Of a DNA stretch of 11,277 bases, positions 5,690-11,262 are shown piece by piece. The notes under the pieces are model-generated. The model saw nothing but the letters and a program-made list of their open reading frames with translations, did no database searches and was not told the DNA's origin. The position numbers and the translations under genes were made by a program. Source of the stretch: an uncultured Blautia sp. (GTDB lineage: Bacteria > Bacillota > Clostridia > Lachnospirales > Lachnospiraceae); the NCBI RefSeq assembly GCF_947654165.1, contig NZ_CANTKB010000049.1:1-11277 (forward strand), in the 5' to 3' direction. Within the stretch, counting starts at the first letter, position 1. Every line of letters starts with the position of its first letter.

Positions 5690-5990
5690 AATTGGTCCGG
5701 TGATTCGTGATATCCGTAAGGACAAAGGACTTCTCATTGAAGAGGTTGCTGCTAAAACTGGAATAAGTGTTTCGACACTTGGACAGGTGGAGCAAGGAGG
5801 AAGAAACTTGAGCATGAAAAATTTGTATATGCTTATGGAAGTTTATGAAACAGACGCAAATAGCTTACTTGCAATAGACTGTACACCGGATTCATTAGAT
5901 TCGAGGCTAAAGCGGTTACCTGCAGATAAGCAGGATTATTTGGAAAAGACATTTGATTTTATGATAGAGCAGGCTTTGAAGTCAGCATAG
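5670..5990 (+). CDS. Xre-family HTH regulator (second of operon)
   Basis: A 106-residue protein. Xre helix-turn-helix at residues about 5-62 (IGPVIRDIRKDKGLLIEEVAAKTGISVSTLGQVEQG, then LSMKNLYMLMEVYETDANSLL). A short helical tail follows (RLKRLPADKQDYLEKTFDFMIEQAL), similar in kind to that of the Xre protein at 4560. GGAGGG (5657-5662) sits 7 bases before ATG 5670, so this start is preferred over the in-frame TTG at 5655. It overlaps the small unknown gene by 20 bases and is followed 10 bases later by the second resolvase-like gene. It is likely co-expressed with both and may bind the operon's palindromes. Confidence 0.92.
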   Translation: MKYEGYKIGPVIRDIRKDKGLLIEEVAAKTGISVSTLGQVEQGGRNLSMKNLYMLMEVYETDANSLLAIDCTPDSLDSRLKRLPADKQDYLEKTFDFMIEQALKSA

Positions 5991-6000
5991 GAGGCAGAGA

Positions 6001-6372
6001 ATGAGAAGAAAGATTAAAAAGATGGATTGCATAGAATATCTTTCAGTGCAGGCTCCATTGGAAAAAGTAAATATGCTTGAAGACAAGCAGAGCAAATATA
6101 TACATGAATTTGTAAAGAGAAAAGAATATTCAATCGTGGGAAAGATAAGACGCAATGGCTTTTCGCAGAGAGATGTTGATCGCCAGTGGAATCAGATTGT
6201 GAATATGATCTGCAAAAAGCAAATCAGTGGAGTAGTTGTTGCGAATATGGCAGCTATATCCAGCAGTGTTGCGGATGCTTATTTTAAGGTAGGACTGGTT
6301 ATTGAAGCAGGCGGCATTGTGGTGACTGTAGATGAGGGCAGATTGGATATGCACATCAAGAAGGGAGCATAG
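6001..6372 (+). CDS. Resolvase-fold protein lacking serine-recombinase active-site residues (second copy)
   Basis: A 123-residue protein with AGGAGG 7 bases before the ATG. It aligns in outline with the middle of serine-recombinase catalytic domains. YIHEFVKRKEYSIVGKIRRNGFS stands for the helix and strand before the D.SG motif. RQWNQIVNMICKKQISGVVVANM stands for the helix and core strand. AISSSVADAYFKVGLVIEAGGIVVTVDEG stands for the RLGR helix and next strand. The catalytic arginines are replaced by AISSS, and there is no N-terminal YxRVS motif; the first 25 residues are unrelated. It resembles the 5058 protein most in the VVV...I....GI.V segment. It sits 2 bp upstream of the MazF-like toxin, where an antitoxin is usual, so an antitoxin or toxin-regulator role is possible but unproven. 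Confidence 0.68.
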   Translation: MRRKIKKMDCIEYLSVQAPLEKVNMLEDKQSKYIHEFVKRKEYSIVGKIRRNGFSQRDVDRQWNQIVNMICKKQISGVVVANMAAISSSVADAYFKVGLVIEAGGIVVTVDEGRLDMHIKKGA

Positions 6373-6374
6373 AT

Positions 6375-6812
6375 ATGAGCAGACGAACAGAAAAAAGAAG
6401 ATATGGTAAGTATAATAAATTTGATGTCGTGTATGCAGATTTTGGAAAAAATCCACATGGCATCCAGGGAGGAATCAGACCAGGAATAATTATTTCATGT
6501 GATGCCAGTAATCATGATGGTGCACCACAGGTGTCAGTAGTCCCTTTGAGCAGTAAGTTAAAGGATATTCCGGTACATGTGATTTTAAATCCGAAGGATG
6601 TGAGTGGATTTGGATTAAGTAAGATATCTGATTTTATGCCTGAAGATGCACAGACAATTTCAAAAGGCTGCATTAGAGCAAAAAGTGGAACTGTCATTGA
6701 GGATTCCGGCGTGAGAGAAGAAATAGACAGAGCATTGATACGACAGTTTGATCTGTTACCTGTAGCTCGCAAAATGGTAATGGAGGAGTTAGCAAATGGA
6801 CAGCAGAACTAA
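6375..6812 (+). CDS. MazF/PemK-type endoribonuclease toxin
   Basis: A 145-residue protein with the MazF/PemK (SH3-like barrel) pattern. KFDVVYADFG is the first strand. GIQGGIRPGIIIS holds the conserved G-x-RP arginine (R35). VSVVPLSSKLKDIPVHVIL has the serine in the usual active-site position. Late strands include AQTISKGCI. MazF enzymes cut mRNA at short motifs. A basic 14-residue N-terminal lead precedes the domain. No MazE-like AbrB or ribbon-helix-helix antitoxin gene lies directly upstream; its neighbours are the second resolvase-like gene (2 bp before) and a small excisionase-like gene that overlaps its end by 17 bases. An antitoxin may be one of these or a new type. GGGAG about 7 bases upstream supports the start. 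Confidence 0.92.
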   Translation: MSRRTEKRRYGKYNKFDVVYADFGKNPHGIQGGIRPGIIISCDASNHDGAPQVSVVPLSSKLKDIPVHVILNPKDVSGFGLSKISDFMPEDAQTISKGCIRAKSGTVIEDSGVREEIDRALIRQFDLLPVARKMVMEELANGQQN

Positions 6813-7008
6813 AAAGACTAATAATAAAAGATTTGTCAGATATTCAGAAGGAGCAGAGATGTATTCAATGAGTGTGTCAAAGTTTATGCAGTTAGCGAAG
6901 GATGCAAAGGCATGTTATAAAGTGAATCAGCTGGTGTTGGTTAATCTGGATATTATTGATGAATATCTGGAGACTTTCCATATTGTAGATGACGAGTTTT
7001 ATAAGTAA
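6796..7008 (+). CDS. Small excisionase-like DNA-binding protein (DUF6462-like), copy 1
   Basis: A 70-residue protein resembling the small MerR/excisionase-like proteins common in Lachnospiraceae elements (I recall them as DUF6462; not checked). Seen are FVRYSEGAEMYSMSVSKFMQLAKDA, an HTH-like segment, then CYKVNQLVLVNLDIIDEYLETF, a beta-wing and helix. Two relatives occur downstream (9611 and 9870) with the same plan: Y..A..Y........A.DA.A.YK...VL.....F..YL. The start overlaps MazF by 17 bases with GGAGG upstream. Candidate roles are excisionase for the nearby tyrosine integrase, operon regulator, or partner of MazF. It is the last gene of the operon. Confidence 0.82.
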   Translation: MDSRTKKTNNKRFVRYSEGAEMYSMSVSKFMQLAKDAKACYKVNQLVLVNLDIIDEYLETFHIVDDEFYK

Positions 7009-7085
7009 TTATGAGAAATGACGCATTGATATAGAAGAAATACAAACAAGTATGGAGAAAAATGAGCCAAGAGAGAAAAAATGTA

Positions 7086-7114
7086 TTGACTTTCGGTCAG
7101 ACCAAAAGTATAAT
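7086..7114 (+). promoter_or_regulatory. Near-consensus promoter with an operator dyad filling its spacer
   Basis: TTGACT (7086-7091), exactly 17 bp, then TATAAT (7109-7114). A 19-bp dyad (7090-7108) runs through the spacer: CTTT.GGTC-a-GACC.AAAG, with one mismatched pair out of nine. It lies 29 bp upstream of the ribbon-helix-helix gene and is the obvious site for autoregulation. Nothing else was recognised in 7009-7085. Confidence 0.85.
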
Positions 7115-7142
7115 ATGACTAAGATATGAAGGAGGCATACAG

Positions 7143-7319
7143 ATGGCTAGAACTGGAAGACCAAAAGCAGATAAACCTTTTGATCATAAGGTAACTGTTA
7201 AATTCAAAGAAGAGGAATACCAGATAATGGTTGAGTATGCTGAGACTCATAATCTATCCATTTCGCAATTGATTAGAATGGGTGTTGAATTACAAATGAA
7301 GCAGCAGGCTAATCAGTAG
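7143..7319 (+). CDS. Ribbon-helix-helix (CopG/Arc-type) regulator
   Basis: A 58-residue protein with AAGGAGG 8 bases before the ATG. The pattern is that of Arc/MetJ/CopG proteins: a basic lead (MARTGRPKADK), one beta-strand (HKVTVKF), helix A (KEEEYQIMVEYAETHN), the LSISQLIRMGV turn, and helix B. Dimers insert the strands into the major groove of short dyads. The 19-bp dyad in its own promoter spacer is the likely target, giving tight autorepression. It lies 32 bp before the integrase gene on the same strand, so it probably also limits integrase transcription. Confidence 0.88.
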   Translation: MARTGRPKADKPFDHKVTVKFKEEEYQIMVEYAETHNLSISQLIRMGVELQMKQQANQ

Positions 7320-7351
7320 AACAGGCTCTTTTCTCCGGAAAGGAGAGAATA

Positions 7352-8587
7352 ATGGCTTGTAGAAAAGATGGTAAAGGCAGAGTATTAAGAAAGGGTGAGG
7401 GTTACAGAAAAGGCGACGGAAGATACTCATATGTATATATTGATCCATTAGGCAAGAAAAGAACCATTTATGCAAAGTCTTTGGTGAAGCTTCGAGAAAG
7501 AGAAGAACAGTTACAAAAAGACCAGTTGGATGGACTTGATATCTATGTCGCAGGAAAAGCTGATGTAAACTTTTTGTTTGACAGGTACATATCAACTAAA
7601 ACAGAATTGCGTAGCACTACTTACAGTAATTATTTGTATACATGGAATCATTTTATTCGTGATACATTTGGCAAGAAGAAAGTAAGAGATGTGAAATACT
7701 CAGACGTGTTATTCTTTTATACAGACTTGATTAATAATCAGGGATTACAGATTAATACGCTTGAGACAATTAACACAGTACTAAGACCTACATTTCAACT
7801 TGCTGTCAGAGATGATATCATAAGGAAGAATCCGGTAGACGGAGCATACTGTGAAGTAAAAAAGCGTAATGGTGGTGCCAGAAAAACAAGGCGAGCGTTG
7901 ACTGTGGATCAGCAGAGAAAATTCATGGAGTATGTAGCAAAGAATCCGTTCTTTTATCACTGGTATCCATTCTTTGTATTTTTGTTAGGAACTGGATGCA
8001 GAATAGGAGAAGCAATTGGGATACGCTGGGATGATATTGATTTGGAAAATCGAATCATTGATATCAATCATAGCTTGACCTATTACCAGAGAGCGGATGA
8101 TTCATATAAATGTGAGTTTAGAGTATCTTTGCCAAAGACAGAAGCTGGTAATCGTAGAATACCTATGATGCAGCAGGTATATGATGTGCTTCAGGAAGAA
8201 TATGAGAGACAGAAGCAGGAAGGCTTTTGCGTTGAGAATGTGGATGGAATGACCAATTTTGTATTTACAAACCGATTTGGGATGCCACATAACCCAGCAG
8301 CAGTAAACCGGGCAATCAAGAGAATTGTGGATACACATAATTCAGAAGAAGAGGTGGCTGCTAAAAAGGAGAAGAGAGAACCTGTTATGATTCCAAGATT
8401 CTCCTGCCATATCTTCAGACATACGTTTGCATCAAGATTTTGCGAGAATGAAACCAACATCAAAGTAATTCAAGAGGTAATGGGACATGCTGATGTATCG
8501 ACTACCATGAACATATATGCAGAAGCAAACCCAGATGTTACCAAATCAGTAATTGAGAAATTATCAAAAAATATGGATATTTTTTAG
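7352..8587 (+). CDS. int: Tyrosine-recombinase integrase (phage/ICE type)
   Basis: A 411-residue integrase. Residues about 1-60 form an arm-site DNA-binding domain (GDGRYSYVYIDPLGKKRTIYAK). Residues about 70-155 form a SAM-like core-binding domain. Residues about 180-400 are catalytic. All active-site residues are visible: R217 in GTGCRIGEAIGIRW, K262 in LPKTEAGNRRIPM, H353 and R356 in HIFRHTFASRF, H379 in MGHADVSTT, and nucleophile Y389 in MNIYAE. AAAGGAGAG lies 6 bases before the ATG. It lies at the end of the element, reading outward toward the probable attachment site at 8588-8875. An AAAGAGT/ACTCTTT stem (8589-8613) follows the stop codon but lacks a T-run. Confidence 0.97.
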   Translation: MACRKDGKGRVLRKGEGYRKGDGRYSYVYIDPLGKKRTIYAKSLVKLREREEQLQKDQLDGLDIYVAGKADVNFLFDRYISTKTELRSTTYSNYLYTWNHFIRDTFGKKKVRDVKYSDVLFFYTDLINNQGLQINTLETINTVLRPTFQLAVRDDIIRKNPVDGAYCEVKKRNGGARKTRRALTVDQQRKFMEYVAKNPFFYHWYPFFVFLLGTGCRIGEAIGIRWDDIDLENRIIDINHSLTYYQRADDSYKCEFRVSLPKTEAGNRRIPMMQQVYDVLQEEYERQKQEGFCVENVDGMTNFVFTNRFGMPHNPAAVNRAIKRIVDTHNSEEEVAAKKEKREPVMIPRFSCHIFRHTFASRFCENETNIKVIQEVMGHADVSTTMNIYAEANPDVTKSVIEKLSKNMDIF

Positions 8588-8875
8588 AAAAGAGTCCTGC
8601 GATTGAACTCTTTGAAGATTGAAAATATACCTATTCATACTGGGATAAATATGCTATACTCATCTAGTATTGAAGTGTTTGACACGGCAGTACATGTCTT
8701 AAAATAAAAAGACGTATTTTAAGGCGAATGACATCTTTTAGACGCACAAAAGTCAAAAAAACGTCCAAGAGTGACCAAGTATATAGAATCCGGGAAAGCC
8801 TATTTTCCAAGGGTTTGCAAGGATATACAAGAGTTAGCTTAGCAATCAAAAAAATTCCCGACAATGAAGTCCCTA
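8588..8875. other. Probable right attachment region (attR) after the integrase
   Basis: This 276-bp stretch up to 8863 holds no convincing gene. It starts with an AAAGAGT/ACTCTTT stem (8589-8613). An extended -10-like TGcTATACT (8652-8660) without a clear -35 box could be a rightward promoter. A perfect 9-bp inverted repeat lies at 8697-8724. Repeated AGACGT/AGACGC/AACGTC words between 8709 and 8766 could be integrase arm sites. Base composition changes sharply near 8876, where the GC-richer tRNA-binding gene begins in mid-reading-frame. The exact crossover cannot be fixed because the matching left end was not found. Confidence 0.55.
8698..8723. repeat. Perfect inverted repeat near the element end
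   Basis: CTTAAAATA and TATTTTAAG face each other across AAAAGACG. It is A/T-rich with no T-run after it, so more likely a protein site or flexible end region than a terminator. Its place between the integrase gene and the junction fits a recombination-site accessory element. Confidence 0.55.
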
Positions 8876-9322
8876 GACGCTGACAAGAAAGCTTCCAAGA
8901 CTTCCGAAGCAGCTCCTGCTGCTGCAGCAAAGGTTGCTGAGAAGGTTGATTTCTCCAACGTAAAGATCGAGCCAATCTTTGAAGAAATGGTAGATTTCGA
9001 TACATTTGCAAAATCTGATTTCCGTGCAGTTAAGATTCTTGAGTGTGAAGCAGTTCCGAAATCCAAGAAGCTTCTGAAGTTTGTACTGGATGATGGAGAA
9101 CGCAAGGATCGCGTGATTTTAAGCGGTATTCACGACTATTACGAGCCGGAAGAACTGGTTGGTAAGACAGCAATCGCTATCGTGAACCTGCCACCGAGAA
9201 AGATGATGGGAATTCCTTCTGAGGGTATGCTGATTTCAGCAGTACACGAGGAAGATGGTCACGAAGGACTGAACCTTCTGATGGTAGATAACAGAATTCC
9301 GGCTGGTGCAAAGCTGTACTAA
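8864..9322 (+). CDS. Second MetG-beta-like tRNA-binding protein, apparently separated from its own start
   Basis: A 152-residue frame from ATG 8864. The tRNA-binding OB domain is intact (VDFDTFAKSDFRAVKI, EAVPKSKKLL, ILSGIHDYYEPEELVGK, NLPPRKMMGI, PAGAKLY) after an Ala/Lys-rich lead. It is gap-free and about 70 percent identical by eye to the protein at 425-850, but has GC-richer codons. No ribosome binding site precedes ATG 8864; the upstream bases are A-rich and the frame stops at 8840. The lead reads L-D-A-D-K-K-A-S. GCTGACAAGAAAGCT (8876-8890) would fit directly after an ATG as M-A-D-K-K-A, so the native start may have been replaced by element DNA at this point. It is probably the chromosomal gene at the integration site, possibly silent or rescued by the element's end. 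The domain is certain; its expression is not. Confidence 0.8.
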   Translation: MKSLDADKKASKTSEAAPAAAAKVAEKVDFSNVKIEPIFEEMVDFDTFAKSDFRAVKILECEAVPKSKKLLKFVLDDGERKDRVILSGIHDYYEPEELVGKTAIAIVNLPPRKMMGIPSEGMLISAVHEEDGHEGLNLLMVDNRIPAGAKLY

Positions 9323-9364
9323 AATTAAATACAAAATCTCTAAAACCATGATGTCAGACCACAG

Positions 9365-9385
9365 TTGACAACAATTTGACAACAA
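9365..9385 (+). repeat. Tandem direct repeat with two -35-like boxes
   Basis: TTGACAACAA occurs at 9365-9374 and again at 9376-9385, one base apart. Each contains a perfect TTGACA. GATAAT (9393-9398) lies too far from the first (22 bp) and too close to the second (11 bp) for a standard promoter, so function is unclear. Confidence 0.5.
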
Positions 9386-9455
9386 AATTTGGGATAATAA
9401 TGAATCGTTATGAAGCATGACGAATTTCAGGTGAAAGGACACAGGTTTGAGAATG

Positions 9456-9489
9456 AAATCAAAATTGATTTACCGAATCAATGATTGAT
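9456..9489. promoter_or_regulatory. Twin palindromes built from ATCAA/TTGAT
   Basis: AAATCAA-aa-TTGATTT (9456-9471) and ATCAAT-g-ATTGAT (9477-9489) lie 5 bp apart, giving four alternating ATCAA half-sites in 34 bp. They sit upstream of a terminator and the excisionase-like operon. This is probably a cooperative operator or recombination accessory site. Confidence 0.55.
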
Positions 9490-9504
9490 ATGCATGAAAA
9501 CAAG

Positions 9505-9541
9505 AGCACTTCTTAGAGTTAATCTGAGAGGTGCTTTTTTT
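9505..9541 (+). terminator. Strong Rho-independent terminator
   Basis: A 13-bp stem including two G-U pairs (9505-9517 with 9523-9535) closes on GTTAA and is followed by seven Ts (9535-9541). It ends transcripts from the tRNA-binding gene, or attenuates those heading into the operon at 9611. Confidence 0.9.
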
Positions 9542-9610
9542 CGTACTCAAAAATATATCCCGGCAGTCAACTTCTGTAAAACAGTGAATCTAATTTTGGA
9601 GGAAAGTATC

Positions 9611-9880
9611 ATGGATAAAAATTATAAACCAATCACAAGTATGAAAGAAGTACCAGAGCAGCTTAGAAAATTGCGCCGACAGTATCTGCGCTATCAGCAG
9701 GCAGAGATTATTTACAGCATTTCTTATAAGAAACTTTTTGAACTCGCCAGTGATGCAGGTGCGATTTACAGAATAGATGGAACCGTATTGATCAACCGGG
9801 ATATTTTTGATGTCTATCTGGAACGATTTCATGAACCAGCGACAGGAAAGGGCAAGGAGGAGATAAAAGATGAACGGTAA
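9611..9880 (+). CDS. Small excisionase-like DNA-binding protein (DUF6462-like), copy 2
   Basis: An 89-residue protein. The open frame reaches back to 9485, but the strong TTGGAGGAAAG and the terminator at 9505-9541 set the start at ATG 9611. It shares the plan of the 6796 protein: YLRYQQAEIIYSISYKKLFELASDAGAIYRI, then VLINRDIFDVYLERF. A basic helix (QLRKLRRQYLRY) comes before and a charged tail (GKGKEEIKDER) after. It overlaps the next gene by 11 bases. First gene of a four-gene mobile segment with TnpV and a serine resolvase, so it is probably a recombination directionality factor or a regulator of that segment. Confidence 0.83.
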   Translation: MDKNYKPITSMKEVPEQLRKLRRQYLRYQQAEIIYSISYKKLFELASDAGAIYRIDGTVLINRDIFDVYLERFHEPATGKGKEEIKDER

Positions 9881-10097
9881 TGTATGGATGTTTTCAGATG
9901 AGATTGATGACGAAGATCTGGAATTTATGAGCCATGACTACGTGACCTATAACATGGCGTGCGAATACTACAGACTTGGAATCAAACCCGTTGTCTGTAT
10001 GTCGCATGAAGCAGGGGCAGTATATAAAATCGGGAAAAAGGTGTTGATTCGAAGAAGTATATTTGAAGCATATCTGAGAGAGAAGAGAAAGATTTGA
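9870..10097 (+). CDS. Small excisionase-like DNA-binding protein (DUF6462-like), copy 3
   Basis: A 75-residue protein with AAGGAGG about 11 bases before the ATG and an 11-base overlap with the previous gene. An acidic lead (SDEIDDEDLEF) is followed by the family plan: DYVTYNMACEYYRLGIKPVVCMSHEAGAVYKIGKKVLIRRSIFEAYL. It is more distant from the 6796 and 9611 copies, with shared Y, A, GA.YK, VLI and YL positions. Two adjacent, diverged copies in one operon suggest heterodimers or separate sites. Its stop is followed almost at once by the ribosome site of the TnpV gene. Confidence 0.8.
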   Translation: MNGNVWMFSDEIDDEDLEFMSHDYVTYNMACEYYRLGIKPVVCMSHEAGAVYKIGKKVLIRRSIFEAYLREKRKI

Positions 10098-10111
10098 TGG
10101 AGGAGAAGAAC

Positions 10112-10495
10112 ATGAGCGATCAGAGAAAAATACTATATGATGACAGTAATGGATTAGATTATGTATTGGCAGGAGATTATTACCTGCCGATGATAGGCTT
10201 GCCAGAGGAAACCAGACCGATTGGTTACTGGGGAATACTTCGGAAAGAATATCTGAAAAACTATAAATCAGGCACGTATTCTTATCTTCTGTTGACTGGG
10301 AAACTGGACAGCTATCTTGCGGATATGAATGAACAGGCACAAGAGCGGTATGAATTGATTGATGCACAAATACGAAGTGCGGAGGGAGTTACAGAGGAAT
10401 TAAAAGCATGTAATCCTATGGAGTGGGTGCGACAGTGTAATAATATTAGGAATCGTGTGCAGGAAATTGTGTTGAGTGAATTAGTGTATCTATAG
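10112..10495 (+). CDS. tnpV: TnpV-family transposon-encoded protein
   Basis: A 127-residue protein. It matches the TnpV family known from Tn4451/Tn4453-like clostridial transposons: GDYYLPMIGLPEE, PIGYWGILRKEYLKNY, YSYLLLTGKLDSYLAD, an AQERYELIDAQI helix, AEGVTEELKACNPMEWVRQCNNIRNRVQEIV, and a C-terminal ELVYL. Its biochemical role is not established. GGAGGAG (10099-10105) lies 6 bases before ATG 10112, so that start is preferred over in-frame codons at 10094-10097. The length is normal for the family. It is transcribed with the two small excisionase-like genes and precedes the serine resolvase. Confidence 0.93.
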   Translation: MSDQRKILYDDSNGLDYVLAGDYYLPMIGLPEETRPIGYWGILRKEYLKNYKSGTYSYLLLTGKLDSYLADMNEQAQERYELIDAQIRSAEGVTEELKACNPMEWVRQCNNIRNRVQEIVLSELVYL

Positions 10496-10564
10496 GAAAG
10501 CATGAAACAGATTCTTAAAGCATTGTCCTGAATGAGATAGTAGTTTAGAGTGAAAAAGTTCAGA

Positions 10565-10599
10565 GAAGACATGGGAGCTGTCTTTCTTTTGGGGAAGAC
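10565..10599 (+). terminator. Terminator or attenuator between TnpV and resolvase genes
   Basis: AAGACA (10566-10571) pairs with TGTCTT (10579-10584) and is followed by TTTCTTTT. The same TCTT stretch can instead pair downstream: GTCTTTC (10580-10586) with GGAAGAC (10593-10599). The two stems exclude each other, as in an attenuator. The resolvase would then depend on readthrough or on its own promoter. Confidence 0.55.
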
Positions 10600-10639
10600 G
10601 GCTTTTCACCTATCAGAGACTATGCAGGAGGTAACAAGG

Positions 10640-11248
10640 ATGGGGAATATATTTGGATATATACGTGTCAGTAGTCGGGATCAGAACGAAGATCGGCAAT
10701 TGATTGCATTGAAGGAGTTGGCTATCCCAGAAAAGAATATTTTTATTGATAAACAGTCTGGAAAAGACTTCAAGCGCCCACAATACAGAAAAATGGTTCG
10801 TCGTGTCAGGAAAGATGATCTGCTTTACATAAAAAGTATTGATCGCTTAGGACGTAACTATGTGGAAATACTGGAACAGTGGAGAATTCTCACAAAAGAC
10901 AAAGGAATTGATATTGTGGTTCTTGATATGCCTTTACTTGACACTCGCCGGGGAAAAGATCTGATGGGAACGTTTCTGTCAGATATTGTATTGCAAGTAC
11001 TGTCGTTTGTAGCAGAAAACGAAAGAACAAATATTCGGCAAAGGCAAGCAGAAGGTATTGCAGCGGCAAAAGCCAGAGGTGTGCGGTTCGGCAGACCACC
11101 AAGCAGATTGCCGGATAATTTTCACGATGTGTATCAGCGGTGGAAAAATGGGAAAATAACTGGAACGTCTGCTGCGAAAGAATGTAATATGCCCTTATCA
11201 ACTTTTCGGTATCGTGCAGAAATTTACGAAAAAGCCAAATTATTGTAA
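10640..11248 (+). CDS. Serine recombinase (resolvase/invertase family), complete
   Basis: A 202-residue resolvase-type recombinase. Catalytic residues are present: R9 and S11 in GYIRVSSRDQ, R46 in SGKDFKRPQ, and R69 and R72 in SIDRLGRNY. A long E helix follows (LMGTFLSDIVLQVLSFVAENERTNIRQRQAEGIAAAKARG). The GVRFGRPP hinge leads to a C-terminal HTH (RWKNGKITGTSAAKECNMPLSTFRYRAE). AGGAGGT lies about 9 bases before ATG 10640, so this start is preferred over the open frame from 10550. It probably resolves cointegrates or inverts DNA for the segment that also carries TnpV. No res site was recognised. It is the useful contrast for the two resolvase-like proteins at 5058 and 6001, which have lost these residues. 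Confidence 0.95.
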   Translation: MGNIFGYIRVSSRDQNEDRQLIALKELAIPEKNIFIDKQSGKDFKRPQYRKMVRRVRKDDLLYIKSIDRLGRNYVEILEQWRILTKDKGIDIVVLDMPLLDTRRGKDLMGTFLSDIVLQVLSFVAENERTNIRQRQAEGIAAAKARGVRFGRPPSRLPDNFHDVYQRWKNGKITGTSAAKECNMPLSTFRYRAEIYEKAKLL

Positions 11249-11262
11249 GGTGGGTGTTTTAC

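Noticed and set aside
8728..8883. A 51-codon basic open frame from ATG 8728 overlapping the start of the tRNA-binding gene
   Set aside because: Only AAGG lies upstream, too close (3 bases) to the ATG for a normal ribosome site. It matches no recognised family, runs through the probable attachment region, and ends inside another gene.
9437..9443. GGACACA, a half-site of the 2093-2106 palindrome, in the second segment
   Set aside because: A 7-mer is expected about once or twice by chance on both strands of a window this size, and it has no symmetric partner here.
9894..10367. A 157-codon minus-strand frame across copy 3 and TnpV
   Set aside because: It is antisense to two well-supported genes in an operon, rich in Ser/Cys/His and without a domain or ribosome site.
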